The notes beneath the pieces were generated by a model that saw only the letters and a program-made list of their open reading frames with translations, searched no databases and was not told the origin of the DNA. 64,000 nucleotides of DNA. Origin: Kineosporia sp. NBRC 101731. GTDB taxonomy: Bacteria > Actinomycetota > Actinomycetes > Actinomycetales > Kineosporiaceae. Of the stretch, positions 9,014-17,519 are shown piece after piece; position 1 is the first letter of the stretch; every line of letters starts with the position of its first letter. The DNA lies in assembly GCF_030269305.1 (NCBI RefSeq), contig NZ_BSTC01000007.1, positions 248,001-312,000 on the forward strand, given 5' to 3'. The translations under genes and the position numbers were made by a program.

Positions 9014-9028
9014 ATGCTGATCTGGCAT
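9014..9028. promoter_or_regulatory. Putative LysR operator (T-N11-A) between bla and its regulator
   Basis: ATGC-N7-GCAT forms a dyad containing the T-N11-A pattern (TGC...GCA) typical of LysR-type regulators. It lies about 25 bases before the LysR start and about 100 bases before the beta-lactamase start, in the shared 124-bp control region. A second GCAT/ATGC dyad (GCATCCATGC, about 8978-8987) is nearby. Confidence 0.55.
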
Positions 9029-9039
9029 ACGGTGAGGGC

Positions 9040-9921
9040 GTGGATGTGGTCGCCGGCTGTCAGGCCTTCGTCGGCGTCAGCGAGCAGGGCAGTTTCACGC
9101 TCGCGGCTTCGGCGTTGCGGGTGCCGCAGTCGGTGATCAGCCGGCGCGTCGCCGCGCTGGAGAAACATCTGGGCGACGCGCTGTTCGAGCGATCGTCGCG
9201 GCGGGTGGTGCTCACGCCGTTCGGGGCCGACCTGCTGCCGTCGGCCAAGCGTCTGCTGCAGCTGGCCGACACGATGCAGCACGACGCGGAACTGGCCCGG
9301 CGCAAGCCGTTACGGCTGGCGGTACCGGACACCTGCAGCGTCACCCGGCTGGCCCGGCTGGAGGCGCAGGCCCGCCACGAGGGTGTGCACCTGGACCTGG
9401 TGCCGGCCGGCCCGGCCCGGCGCGCCGAGCTCGCCCGCACCCTGGGGGCCCGGGCCGCACTCATCGCCGTCCCGTCCGACCAGGGCACGTGGTCGGTGCC
9501 GCTGGGCCTGGCCGGTGTGGCAGAACCGGCCACCGAGGTGATTCACCTGGAGTCGCTGCGCCCGGGACGCAACCGCGCGTCCGCCCGTGTCCGGGTGGTG
9601 CGGATCCAGCCGGAAGACGATGTGCCGCACGTGCGGGACCGGCTGAACCGGCTGCGCGACGCGCTGGCCCTGCGGCCGTCCCAGGTGGTGGTGGCCGCGA
9701 GCCTGACCACGGCCGTGGCCGAGGTCCTGGACTCCGACGACCTGTTGCTGTGCCCGGAGGTCCAGGCCGAGGAGCTGGGGCTGTTCTGGCGACCGGTCGG
9801 CGAGATGCGGCCCACCCGCGGCTACGGTGTCGCCGCGGCCGCCACCAGCGACGCCGAGCGCCTGCGCACGCGTCTGTGGCCGCTGATCGCCCGGTGCCTG
9901 GGCGCGCAGGAGGAACGGTGA
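9040..9921 (+). CDS. blaA: LysR-family regulator of the beta-lactamase
   Basis: About 293 residues. The N-terminal winged helix-turn-helix is clear: [36 protein letters not shown] and [15 protein letters not shown]. The C-terminal part is a diverged periplasmic-binding-like effector domain. The start is GTG 9040 or GTG 9046. GAGGG upstream suits 9046 slightly better. Divergence from the beta-lactamase and a 4-bp overlap with a penicillin-recognising protein downstream reproduce blaA-blaB of Streptomyces cacaoi, where both gene products are needed for induction. The region between the genes has a T-N11-A dyad. The functional role is inferred from this context. Confidence 0.82.
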   Translation: MDVVAGCQAFVGVSEQGSFTLAASALRVPQSVISRRVAALEKHLGDALFERSSRRVVLTPFGADLLPSAKRLLQLADTMQHDAELARRKPLRLAVPDTCSVTRLARLEAQARHEGVHLDLVPAGPARRAELARTLGARAALIAVPSDQGTWSVPLGLAGVAEPATEVIHLESLRPGRNRASARVRVVRIQPEDDVPHVRDRLNRLRDALALRPSQVVVAASLTTAVAEVLDSDDLLLCPEVQAEELGLFWRPVGEMRPTRGYGVAAAATSDAERLRTRLWPLIARCLGAQEER

Positions 9922-10814
9922 GCGCCGAACTGGTCCGGGACCTGACCCGGTTGCTGGACGAGGGCGGGCTGTACGGCTCGTTCCTGGTCCGCGACCTGGA
10001 CACCGGCGCGGAGCTGGGGATCGAGCCCGACCTGGAGTTCCCCGCGGCGTCCCTGATCAAGGTGCCGCTGGCCCTCGCCACCCTGGACCGGATCCGGACC
10101 GGTGAACTCGACGGTGCCGCGACCGTCCAGGTGCAGCCCGGCCGGATCACCACCCCCGGGCCGACCGGCCTGAGCCGGTTCCGGCACCCGGCCACGATCG
10201 CCCTGGACGACCTGCTCTACCTGAGCGTCTGCCTCAGCGACGGCACGGCCTCCGACGTGCTGCTCGGCCTCACCCCGCCGGCGGCGGTGAGCGCTTTCCT
10301 GGACACCCACGGCCTGTCCGGCATCACCGTGCGCCACCCGTTGCTCGACCTGTCCGACACCCCGCTCGAGCGTTTCCCGACCGTCGAGGGACATCTGGCC
10401 CATTCACTGGCGATCGGGGCCGGGACCGCCGGGCGCGGTCATCCGGTGCCGCAACTGGACGTCAGCCGGGCCAACGCCGGCACGGCCCGGGCGTTCACCG
10501 ACCTCTTACAGGCGGTGTGGCGTCCCTCGAGCATCGATCCGGCCGTCACCGCCCGGATGCGTGACCTGATGGCCGGCAACCTGCTGCGTCAGCGCCTGAC
10601 CCCGGACTTCGCCGCGGACGCCACCCGCTGGTCGTCCAAGACCGGGACCCTGCTGAACCTGCGGCACGAGATCGGCGTGGTCGAGCACGCCGACGGGCAG
10701 ACCTTCGCGGTCGCGGCGCTGACCGGTTCCCGGGTGGCGGCAAGCATCCAGCCCGCCGCCGAGGCCCTGATGGGCGAGGTCGCCCGCCGCCTGCGTGACC
10801 GGCTCCGGGGCTGA
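9918..10814 (+). CDS. blaB: Cytoplasmic penicillin-recognising serine hydrolase, BlaB-like
   Basis: 298 residues, with GTG 9918 overlapping the regulator's stop. It has the beta-lactamase/PBP fold motifs ASLIK (S45, K48), SDG at 107-109 in place of SDN, and SKTGT (K241). There is no signal peptide and no omega-loop glutamate. It should therefore stay inside the cell and bind, but not efficiently hydrolyse, beta-lactams. BlaB of Streptomyces cacaoi is known to be an internal membrane-associated protein required with BlaA for beta-lactamase induction. The same gene order here suggests this protein is the ligand-sensing partner of the LysR regulator. A housekeeping peptidase role is the alternative. 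Confidence 0.8.
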   Translation: MSAELVRDLTRLLDEGGLYGSFLVRDLDTGAELGIEPDLEFPAASLIKVPLALATLDRIRTGELDGAATVQVQPGRITTPGPTGLSRFRHPATIALDDLLYLSVCLSDGTASDVLLGLTPPAAVSAFLDTHGLSGITVRHPLLDLSDTPLERFPTVEGHLAHSLAIGAGTAGRGHPVPQLDVSRANAGTARAFTDLLQAVWRPSSIDPAVTARMRDLMAGNLLRQRLTPDFAADATRWSSKTGTLLNLRHEIGVVEHADGQTFAVAALTGSRVAASIQPAAEALMGEVARRLRDRLRG

Positions 10815-10927
10815 GGTCAGCCTGCTCCGACCGGGTGTGGCCGGGCTCACAGGGCCCCAGGCTGAACGCTTCGCCGCGGCCCCGGCTATTGCACTATGTG
10901 AAGACCATGACCGCGAGCAGGAGAACC

Positions 10928-11512
10928 GTGGCGTCGGACGCTGAGCTGATCGCCCGGTCCCTGAACGGCGACGACGAGGCCTTCGTCGACCTGGTCGCCC
11001 GGCACGAGGTGGCGATCGGGCGGTACCTGTCGCGACGGGTCGGGGCCGCGGCGGCCGAGGACCTGCTGGGTGATGTCTGGGTGGCGGCCTTCGCCTCCCG
11101 CCGCACCTACGACCCGGCCTACACCGACGCGCGGCCCTGGCTCTACACGGTGGCCCTGAACCGGGTGCGCAAGCACTGGCGCTCCCTGCCGCCCGAAGAC
11201 CTGGTGCCGGACCTGACGGATCTGCCGGGGCCGGCCGGGCACTGGGACCCCTGGCCCGCGGTGGAGACCCGCGTCGACACCGGGGCCGCCCTGCGCGCGG
11301 CCCTGGCCGGGCTGAGACCCGACGAGCGGGAGGTGCTCACCCTGGTCGCGGGGGAAGACCTGACCGCGGCCGACGCCGCCCGGGTGCTCGGGATACCGGC
11401 CGGCACGGCCCGGCGCCTGCTGCACCAGGCCCGGGGCACCCTGCGCCGCTCCCCGCAGGTCGCGGCGCTCCTGGCCGAACTCAACACCGTGAACCTGAAG
11501 GACGGCGAGTGA
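10928..11512 (+). CDS. ECF-family RNA polymerase sigma factor
   Basis: About 194 residues. Region 2 is seen in DDEAFVDLVARHEVAIGRYL and AAEDLLGDVWVAAF...RPWLYTVALNRVRKHWR. Region 4 is in RPDEREVLTLVAGEDLTAADAARVLGIPAGTARRLLHQARGTLR. GTG 10928 is preceded by AGGAG. ATG 10907, with no clear ribosome site, would add seven residues. The stop overlaps the next start (GTGA), so the sigma factor is coupled to a membrane protein that probably controls it. It fits the actinobacterial class in which the downstream partner is a large single-pass protein and not a short zinc-binding anti-sigma factor. Confidence 0.88.
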   Translation: MASDAELIARSLNGDDEAFVDLVARHEVAIGRYLSRRVGAAAAEDLLGDVWVAAFASRRTYDPAYTDARPWLYTVALNRVRKHWRSLPPEDLVPDLTDLPGPAGHWDPWPAVETRVDTGAALRAALAGLRPDEREVLTLVAGEDLTAADAARVLGIPAGTARRLLHQARGTLRRSPQVAALLAELNTVNLKDGE

Positions 11513-12564
11513 TCGTGGACGAGATGGATCTGGCGAGCCGGGCACTGGAGGTCGAGCCCCTGCGGCCGCAGGCCCACGAGCAGGCCCGCGCGAAATTGCG
11601 GGACGAGATGGCCCGGTCGGTCCCGGCCGGCACCGTCGTGCGGTTGAGGCGACCACGACGCGTTCGGCGGTTCGCCGTCACCGGCCTCGGCGCGCTCGTG
11701 GCCTCGGTGGCCGTGGTGTTCGCGGTCGTGTCCACCTCCTCGCCCACCACCCCGGGCGGCCCGGTGACCGGCGCGTCCGCGTCCCCCGTGATCGAGTCGC
11801 AGCTGGTCGCCCTGGCCTCCCGGATCACCGCCGCCACCGCACCCGCGTCGGGAGACGCGTCCCTCGTCATCCGCTCGCAGAAGATCGGTGACGGCTCCGC
11901 CGAGGTCAGCTACAACCTCTACACCGACGCCGGCGACTATTACGCCGGGGGCGACGAGACGTCGCTCGCCCAGGCCATTTCGGCGGGTGAGGAGTACTCG
12001 GACGGGATCTACGCCCGGGAGGTCGAGGCCGCCCTCTACGCGGTGGACGGCGACCTGGACACCGCCCGCGCGAAAATGGTCAATGCCGCGCCCAACGCGT
12101 TCGGCCTGGGGCTGAGTGAGGCCGAGCGGCAGAAGATCTGGGACCGGCAGATGAAGGCCGACGCCGAGATCTACCGGCTCAAGGGCTACGAGGTGCCCGA
12201 GCACCCGCCCACCGGTCAGGAACTGGAGAACCTGGTCGGCAACCGGCTGTGGATCAACGGGATGGACGCCCTGTCGGCCGGTGCCGGGGACCCGCAGGTA
12301 CGGGCCGGGGTGCTGCGCCTGCTGTCGTCGGTCCCCGCCGTGAGCGTCGAGGAGACCACGACGCACGGCGATCCCACACTGACCCTGAGCGCCGGACCGG
12401 ACCTGTTCAGCGGTGGCGCCAGCGAGGTGCTGACGATCGACGCGCAGACCGGCATACCGATCACCTCGTCCAGCCGGAGCCTGGAGAAGGGCGCCGATTC
12501 CTCGCGCAGCACCTACCGGGTCTCGCGGGTGACGGTGGCCGACCTCACCGGCGGAAAATCCTGA
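11509..12564 (+). CDS. Single-pass membrane protein paired with the ECF sigma factor
   Basis: 351 residues. A cytoplasmic stretch of about 45 residues (LRPQAHEQARAKLRDEMARS) leads to one membrane segment around residues 50-75 (VTGLGALVASVAVVFAVV) and a large external domain. The layout and the operon position match CU044_5270-type proteins found after ECF sigma genes in actinobacteria. These are often assumed to act as anti-sigma factors or envelope sensors, but the biochemical role is not established. There is no zinc-binding HxxxCxxC motif. GTG 11509 overlaps the sigma stop by four bases. A histidine kinase follows five bases downstream. Confidence 0.78.
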   Translation: MIVDEMDLASRALEVEPLRPQAHEQARAKLRDEMARSVPAGTVVRLRRPRRVRRFAVTGLGALVASVAVVFAVVSTSSPTTPGGPVTGASASPVIESQLVALASRITAATAPASGDASLVIRSQKIGDGSAEVSYNLYTDAGDYYAGGDETSLAQAISAGEEYSDGIYAREVEAALYAVDGDLDTARAKMVNAAPNAFGLGLSEAERQKIWDRQMKADAEIYRLKGYEVPEHPPTGQELENLVGNRLWINGMDALSAGAGDPQVRAGVLRLLSSVPAVSVEETTTHGDPTLTLSAGPDLFSGGASEVLTIDAQTGIPITSSSRSLEKGADSSRSTYRVSRVTVADLTGGKS

Positions 12565-12569
12565 TCGGC

Positions 12570-13847
12570 GTGGTGTTCCCGGTGCTCGGATGGGTGGTCG
12601 CCGCGCTGGTCGGGCTGGGCGCGCTGGTTCACCGCCGTCGGGAAATGCGCGGTCGGCAGCGGGACATCGCGCAGGCCCAGCTGGCGGTCGCGGCCGAACG
12701 CCGGAGGATCGCCCGGGAACTGCACGATGTCGTGGCCCATCACATCGGCGCGGTGGTGATGCGGGCGCAGGCGGCGGATCGCCTGGTGGACGCGCGTCCC
12801 GACCAGTTGCGGGAGACGCTGCGGGAGATCGGCCTGGACGGGCGCCGCACCCTGACGGCCATGCGGGAGACGGTGAAGGTGCTGCGGGCGGCCGACGCGC
12901 CGTCGGCGACGACCTTGTCGCAGATCCCGGAGACTGCGGCCCGGATGCGGGCTCTGGGAATGCCCGTGGAGCTGCGCCTGCCCGCCTCGCCGCTGGTACT
13001 GGAGCCGACGGTGGAACGGGCGGCGGTCCGGATCGTGCAGGAGTCGCTGACGAACGCCCTCGTGCACGCCCGGGCGGAACAGGCGCTGGTCGTGCTGCGG
13101 GACGCCGGTGACGGCCTGCTGGTCGAGGTCCACGACAGCGGCCCGGCCGGCGATGGTGAGAGCACCGGCAGCGGGTACGGGCTGATCGGTATGCGCGAGC
13201 GCGCGGCGGCCTGCGGCGGGACGCTCGAGGTGGGCCGCTCGCACCTGGGCGGCTGGCGGGTGCGGGCCCACCTGGGTGCCGAGCCGTTGCGCCCGGCCAC
13301 GCCCCTGCGCCCGGCCGTCCAGACCGGGCGCCCGGTCGCTTCAGGTGTGGCGGGCCGGCACCAGAGGGCTCAGGAGGTGCTCGGCGGTGGCGGCGTAGGT
13401 GAGGACCCGGTCGTCGCCGGCCCAGGGCCCGACGATCTGCAGACCGACGGGCAGGCCGTGCGGGTCGAAACCGCAGGGCAGGCTGATCGCGGGCTGGCCG
13501 GTGATGTTGAACGGGTAGGTGTAGGGGGTCCAGGTGATCCACGGCAGGGGGGCGCCGGCCTCACCACCCTCGGGCACCTCGGCGTCGGCGGCGAAGGCGG
13601 TCAGCGGCAGCGTCGGCATCACCAGCAGGTCCACCGCGTCCAGCAGGGAGGACAGGGCGGCGTTGAACGCCCGCCGGGCGGTCAGCGTGGAGTAGTGATC
13701 GGCCAGGGAGTACTGCTCGGCCAGGGGCCCCAGGCGCACCAGGCCCGGGTCCATGAGGTCACCGTGTTGCTCGGCCAGGTCGAGGAAGCCGAGGCCGCGG
13801 CCGGTGACCCAGAGATCCTCGAAGATCTGGCGGGGCAGGTCGGGTAG
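12570..13847 (+). CDS. NarL-type histidine kinase with abnormal 3' end
   Basis: One membrane segment at the N terminus (VVFPVLGWVVAALVGLGALV) with no sensory domain is followed by an intact HisKA_3 box, RRIARELHDVVAHH, with the phosphate-accepting histidine. The ATPase domain shows VQESLTNALVHA (N box), a DSG motif and GYGLIGMRERAAACGGTL (G box). Recognisable kinase sequence ends near 13290. The frame then stays open for about 190 more codons antisense to the amidase gene, where the sequence is low-complexity and shadow-like. No response regulator follows, although this kinase class almost always has one. Either the native 3' end and regulator were deleted when this locus joined the amidase operon, or a frameshift hides the true stop. 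GTG 12570 is the first start. Confidence 0.7.
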   Translation: MVFPVLGWVVAALVGLGALVHRRREMRGRQRDIAQAQLAVAAERRRIARELHDVVAHHIGAVVMRAQAADRLVDARPDQLRETLREIGLDGRRTLTAMRETVKVLRAADAPSATTLSQIPETAARMRALGMPVELRLPASPLVLEPTVERAAVRIVQESLTNALVHARAEQALVVLRDAGDGLLVEVHDSGPAGDGESTGSGYGLIGMRERAAACGGTLEVGRSHLGGWRVRAHLGAEPLRPATPLRPAVQTGRPVASGVAGRHQRAQEVLGGGGVGEDPVVAGPGPDDLQTDGQAVRVETAGQADRGLAGDVERVGVGGPGDPRQGGAGLTTLGHLGVGGEGGQRQRRHHQQVHRVQQGGQGGVERPPGGQRGVVIGQGVLLGQGPQAHQARVHEVTVLLGQVEEAEAAAGDPEILEDLAGQVG

Positions 13848-14744
13848 GTCGGGCAGGTCGATCTCGGTGAAGTCCGCGGTGCCGGAAACCAGGAGGGTCT
13901 CGTAGGCGGGGGCCAGGACATCGTGGGTCGTGGAGTCGGGCGCGATCCCGAACGGCGCGCGCACCAGGCCGATCCGGAGCCGGCGGCCGGGCTCGTCGGG
14001 TACCGGCGGCGACCAGTACGACTGCGGGTCGCGGGGATCCGGGCCCCGGGTGATGCGCAGTACCGAGTGGGCGTCGGCGACCGAGCGGGTCAGCGGCCCG
14101 GCGTGCGACAGCGACTCGTTCACGGTGCCCGGCCACAGGGGAATGGTGCTGAGCGTGGGTTTCAGGCCGACCACGCCGCAGAACGAGGCCGGGATCCGGA
14201 CGGAACCACCCGCGTCCGTACCCGTCGCGATCGGCACCGCCCCCGAGGCGACCGTCGCCCCCGCCCCGGCGCTCGACCCGCCGGAGTTGCGCGAGGGGTC
14301 CCACGGATTGCGGGTGATGCCCGTCCGGGGCGAGATCCCGGTGCCCTTCCAGCCCATCTCCGGTGTGGTGGTGCGCCCGATGATGACGGTGCCGGCGTTG
14401 AGCAGGCGCTGCACCATCGGCGCCGACGTCTTCGCCGGGGCGTCGCTCGTGGTCAGGGAGCCCTTCCAGGTGGGCTCACCCCGGTAGAGCATGTTGTCCT
14501 TGATCGCGATCGGCACACCGTGCAGGGGGCCACGCAGGTGACCGGCCCTGGCCTCGGACTCCCGCACAGCGGCATCGGCCAGCGCCCGCTCGCGCAGGAT
14601 CGCGGCGTAGGCGTTGATCGTCGGCTCGGCCGCCTCGGCGATCTCCAGGGCGCAGGAGGCCAGCTCGACCGGCGACACCTGACCGTCGGCGACGAGCGCG
14701 CCCAGCTCCAGCGCGGTCGCGTCCTTGTAGGTCTCCAGATCCAT
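13341..14744 (-). CDS. Amidase signature-family hydrolase
   Basis: 467 residues. Amide or ester hydrolase with the Ser-cisSer-Lys triad: Lys82 in PIAIKDN, cis-Ser157 in the GGSSAGAGATVASG box and nucleophile Ser181 in TGTDAGGSVRIPASFCG. No signal peptide, so cytoplasmic. The start overlaps the stop of the aminotransferase gene (TGATG), giving an aminotransferase-amidase unit downstream of the amidohydrolase on the minus strand. In the proposed pyrimidine pathway it would hydrolyse an acyclic amide or ureide released after ring opening, as RutB does with a different fold. The real substrate is unknown. Its 3' 500 bp are overlapped in antisense by the open frame of the histidine kinase. Confidence 0.88.
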   Translation of the reverse strand: MDLETYKDATALELGALVADGQVSPVELASCALEIAEAAEPTINAYAAILRERALADAAVRESEARAGHLRGPLHGVPIAIKDNMLYRGEPTWKGSLTTSDAPAKTSAPMVQRLLNAGTVIIGRTTTPEMGWKGTGISPRTGITRNPWDPSRNSGGSSAGAGATVASGAVPIATGTDAGGSVRIPASFCGVVGLKPTLSTIPLWPGTVNESLSHAGPLTRSVADAHSVLRITRGPDPRDPQSYWSPPVPDEPGRRLRIGLVRAPFGIAPDSTTHDVLAPAYETLLVSGTADFTEIDLPDLPDLPRQIFEDLWVTGRGLGFLDLAEQHGDLMDPGLVRLGPLAEQYSLADHYSTLTARRAFNAALSSLLDAVDLLVMPTLPLTAFAADAEVPEGGEAGAPLPWITWTPYTYPFNITGQPAISLPCGFDPHGLPVGLQIVGPWAGDDRVLTYAATAEHLLSPLVPARHT

Positions 14745-15847
14745 CAGCGGGCCTGCCCGTTCTTCGCCAGGTCTTCCCACGCCGCGGCGAACCGCCGGAC
14801 CCAGGCGGTCGGCACCGACGTCGAGATCTTCACGAAACGCTCGCCGAACCCGGGCGACTGGTAGGTGCCGGGCCGGATGAAGATGTCCTGCTCCAGCATC
14901 GCCTCGCACAGCCCGTCGGCGCTCCACCCGCTGCCGCTCACGTCGACCGCGAGGAAGTTGCCGTGCGAGGGCCAGACCAGCACCCGGCCCAGACCGCTGG
15001 TGTCCACGACGTCCTTCACGATCTGCTGGTTGAGATCGTTGACCCGGGTGAGGTTCTCCAGCCAGGCGGCACGCACCTCGAGCCCGGCGATCGCCGCGCG
15101 CTGAGCGGTGATGCCGGCGCCCAGCGGGTTCGACGGAACCTCCGTGAGCCGGTCCAGCAGCTGCGGCTGGGCCACCACCGCGCCCAGGCGAAGACCAGCC
15201 AGGCCCAGCCACTTCGAAAAGCTGTAGGTGGTGAACGTGCCCTCCGGGTAGAGCTCCGCGGCCAGGGTGTGGCCCTTCGCGAAGTGCCGGTAGGTGCAGT
15301 CGTGCACCAGGTACGCGCCGCGCTCCCGGGCGAGTGTCGTGATGGCCTCGAGTTCCTCGCGGGTGTAACGGCTTCCGAGCGGATTCAACGGGTCGATCAG
15401 GTAGATCAGCGCACGTTCGGTGACCTCGGCCGCCAGCTGTTCGGCCAGCACCTTGAATCCGGCCTCGGGGGAGTAGACCGGCAGCACCGACACCGGCACG
15501 CCCTGCACGGTCGCGAACCGGCCCGGCCACGGCCAGCCCGGGTCGGTCGTCACCACCTTCGACAGGGTGGGGGCCAGTGAGGTGACGATGTGATGGAGCC
15601 CGGCCACGGCGCCGTCGGTGACCCAGGCCCGGGCGCCCTCCAGGCCGAGATCCTCCACGATCAGCTCCCGCAGCCGGCTGAAGCCGAGCGCGGGCGCGTA
15701 GACCTGGAACTCGTGCCGCCGCGTGCTCAGTTCCAGCGCCGCCAGCACCTCCGGGGCGGGGGGCAGATGGGTGGTGTTCTGGCCCATCCAGACCAGGTCG
15801 TCGCGCTCCAGCAGGAATTCGAACGAGGGGGCCTTGCTCGCGGTCAC
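14744..15847 (-). CDS. PLP-dependent class I/II aminotransferase
   Basis: 367 residues, fold type I. The Schiff-base lysine lies in YSFSKWLGLAGLRLG (about residue 214). LIDPLNPLGSRYTREEL is the diagnostic NPxG region, HDCTYRHF carries the cofactor-contacting Asp and Tyr, and an arginine follows in GERFVKIST. GTG 15847 has GAGGAG five to seven bases upstream. The gene lies between the amidohydrolase (17-bp gap) and the amidase (1-bp overlap), all on one transcript. A role in moving or removing the amino group of a catabolic intermediate is inferred. The substrate cannot be predicted. Confidence 0.87.
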   Translation of the reverse strand: MTASKAPSFEFLLERDDLVWMGQNTTHLPPAPEVLAALELSTRRHEFQVYAPALGFSRLRELIVEDLGLEGARAWVTDGAVAGLHHIVTSLAPTLSKVVTTDPGWPWPGRFATVQGVPVSVLPVYSPEAGFKVLAEQLAAEVTERALIYLIDPLNPLGSRYTREELEAITTLARERGAYLVHDCTYRHFAKGHTLAAELYPEGTFTTYSFSKWLGLAGLRLGAVVAQPQLLDRLTEVPSNPLGAGITAQRAAIAGLEVRAAWLENLTRVNDLNQQIVKDVVDTSGLGRVLVWPSHGNFLAVDVSGSGWSADGLCEAMLEQDIFIRPGTYQSPGFGERFVKISTSVPTAWVRRFAAAWEDLAKNGQAR

Positions 15848-15864
15848 GGGGGATCTCCTCGAGG

Positions 15865-17280
15865 TCAGACGACCGGCCAGGCCGGTGCGGGGGTGATGCC
15901 GATGCGGGCGAGCACGCGGCGGTCGGTCTCCTCGACCTGCTCGCGCAGTTCGTCCTCGTCGACGACGGTGCTGCGCCCGCCCTCCAGCACGATCCGGCCA
16001 CCGATGACGACCGTGTCCACCGAGTGCCCGGTGACGCCGTAGGCCAGGTTCGCGATCGGGTTGTGCAGGGGCCGCCAGTCGTAGTCGTTCGTGTCGAACA
16101 GCACCAGGTCGGCCTGCTTGCCCACCTCCAGGCTGCCGGTCACGTCGTCGAACCGCAGGGCCCGGGCACCTCCGAGAGTGCCTAGCTCGACGGCAGTCTC
16201 GGCGCTGACGGCGTTCGGGTCCAGCCGCGCGTCACGGGGCAGCAAGGCCGCGAGGAACATGGCCCGGCAGATGTCCTGGTGGTTGGAGCAGTTCTCGGCG
16301 TCGGTGCCCAGACCCATGCGCACCCCGGCCTCGACGAGCTCGGGGAACCGGCTGTACTGCGTGGTGCCCTTGGCGAGTTTCAGCGCGGTACTGGGGTTCC
16401 ACGAGATCGAGGCCCCGGAGTCGGTGATCGCGGCCACGTCGTCGAGGTCGAGACTGGTCACGTGGTTCAGCAGGGTGTACTCGTTGAGCGCGCCGATCGT
16501 GGCGGTGTGGCGCACCGGGCGCTCGCCGAACATCGCGGTCTCCCGCGCCACCTCGGCCTGACTGGTCGACTTATGCTGCACGGCAAGAGTCTTGGTCTCC
16601 TGCGCCAGGCGGGCAGCGGCCACGGACAGCTTGTCCGAGCAGGTGCCCACCCCCTCGAGCGTCACCGCGGGCCGGATGCGCTCATTGCCGAACGCCTGCA
16701 CGGTCTCCAGGCCCTGCTCCAGCCGGCGGATCGCGTCGTGGGTGCTCAGCCGGAGCCAGTCCGGCAGGTCGGCCGAGCCCATCGACCCCTGCTGGTCCCA
16801 CGTCCACAGGCCCACGCGCGCCCGGATCCCGGAGTTCGCGATCTCCGGCAGCACCGCATCGATGTGGGTGCAGCCGGGTTCCTCGAAAAGCGTCGTCCCG
16901 AAACGGATCATCTCGGCGGTGGCATGCCGGGCGTAGATCGCCATGTCCTCCTGCGTCAGCGTCGCGAACGAGGGATAGATGAAGCGCCGCAGCGCCTCCA
17001 GGGTGGTTCCGCCCTCCGGCATCGCGCCCTTGGCGCAGCACAGCAGATGCCGGTGACCGTTGACCAGGCCCGGCAGGGCCACCGACTCGGGCCGGTCGAT
17101 CAACCGCACCGGTGAGAACCGCGTCCTCAGTTCCGTGGCCTTCCCGACCGCGACGATCGTGGTGCCGGTGATCGCGACCGCGCCGTGGCGCACGATCCGG
17201 CGCCCGGTGTCCACGGTGATCACCCAGCCGGCGGTGATCAGCAGGTCGCAGGTCTCGGTAACTGGGGACGTGGTGGTCAC
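15865..17280 (-). CDS. TRZ/ATZ-type amidohydrolase (aminohydrolase/deaminase)
   Basis: 471 residues, metal-dependent (beta/alpha)8 hydrolase of the cytosine/guanine/triazine deaminase group. The first metal pair is H76-R-H78 in GLVNGHRHLL. Later ligands and catalytic residues fit VQHKSTS, LLNHVTSLD and GLGTDAENCSNHQDI. The C-terminal GSLEVGKQADLVLFD is typical. Such enzymes replace an amino, chloro or alkylamino group on an N-heterocycle with hydroxyl. GTG 17280 has GGAGG eight bases ahead. It heads the minus-strand operon and shares a 307-bp control region with the M20 gene. A 4-aminopyrimidine deamination role is an inference from the neighbours. Confidence 0.85.
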   Translation of the reverse strand: MTTTSPVTETCDLLITAGWVITVDTGRRIVRHGAVAITGTTIVAVGKATELRTRFSPVRLIDRPESVALPGLVNGHRHLLCCAKGAMPEGGTTLEALRRFIYPSFATLTQEDMAIYARHATAEMIRFGTTLFEEPGCTHIDAVLPEIANSGIRARVGLWTWDQQGSMGSADLPDWLRLSTHDAIRRLEQGLETVQAFGNERIRPAVTLEGVGTCSDKLSVAAARLAQETKTLAVQHKSTSQAEVARETAMFGERPVRHTATIGALNEYTLLNHVTSLDLDDVAAITDSGASISWNPSTALKLAKGTTQYSRFPELVEAGVRMGLGTDAENCSNHQDICRAMFLAALLPRDARLDPNAVSAETAVELGTLGGARALRFDDVTGSLEVGKQADLVLFDTNDYDWRPLHNPIANLAYGVTGHSVDTVVIGGRIVLEGGRSTVVDEDELREQVEETDRRVLARIGITPAPAWPVV

Positions 17281-17325
17281 CCGGGTGCCTCCGGCAGGGT
17301 CGCGTCGGTCGAGGCGAATGCTCGA

Positions 17326-17341
17326 CGAAAATGAGATCGCA
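17326..17341. promoter_or_regulatory. Operator copy 1 (TGAGATCGCA) at the minus-strand promoter
   Basis: CGAAAATGAGATCGCA, identical over 16 bases to 17504-17519. Relative to the leftward promoter it begins 30 bases after the start of TTGACA, so it adjoins the -10 and the start point. A repressor bound there would block transcription of the amidohydrolase-aminotransferase-amidase operon. Confidence 0.65.
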
Positions 17342-17430
17342 AACCTCCCCCGGTTTGACGGGCAGTGTCAAGCGTTCGTACGCGGCCGGTTTCGGGCCCC
17401 TGGCCTGCATGTTGCGGTGGCAGTCCGAGA

Positions 17431-17519
17431 TGTAACCACCGGGTAAACGGTTCCTGTGGGTCCTTGACCCGACGGTTGTCGGGAGGCGAATCTCGGGACA
17501 TCCCGAAAATGAGATCGCA
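17431..17519 (+). promoter_or_regulatory. Promoter P1 of the plus-strand operon, with inverted repeat and operator
   Basis: Four elements in order: TGTAACCACCGGGTAAAC (17431-17448, inverted repeat TAACC-N4-GGTAA), -35 TTGACC (17464), -10 GAATCT (17488, 18-base spacer) and the operator CGAAAATGAGATCGCA (17504-17519). Every offset is the same as in the promoter at 23489-23579: 0, +33, +57 and +79 from the first base. Such rigid spacing across otherwise diverged sequence points to two regulators acting on both promoters, one upstream (activator-like) and one downstream of the -10 (repressor-like). Confidence 0.75.

Noticed and set aside
13341-16001. A continuous 886-residue frame covering amidase and part of the aminotransferase
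   Set aside because: Only the first half upstream of 14744 would be new, and it is a shadow of the aminotransferase frame. The amidase has its own ATG with a TGATG overlap.
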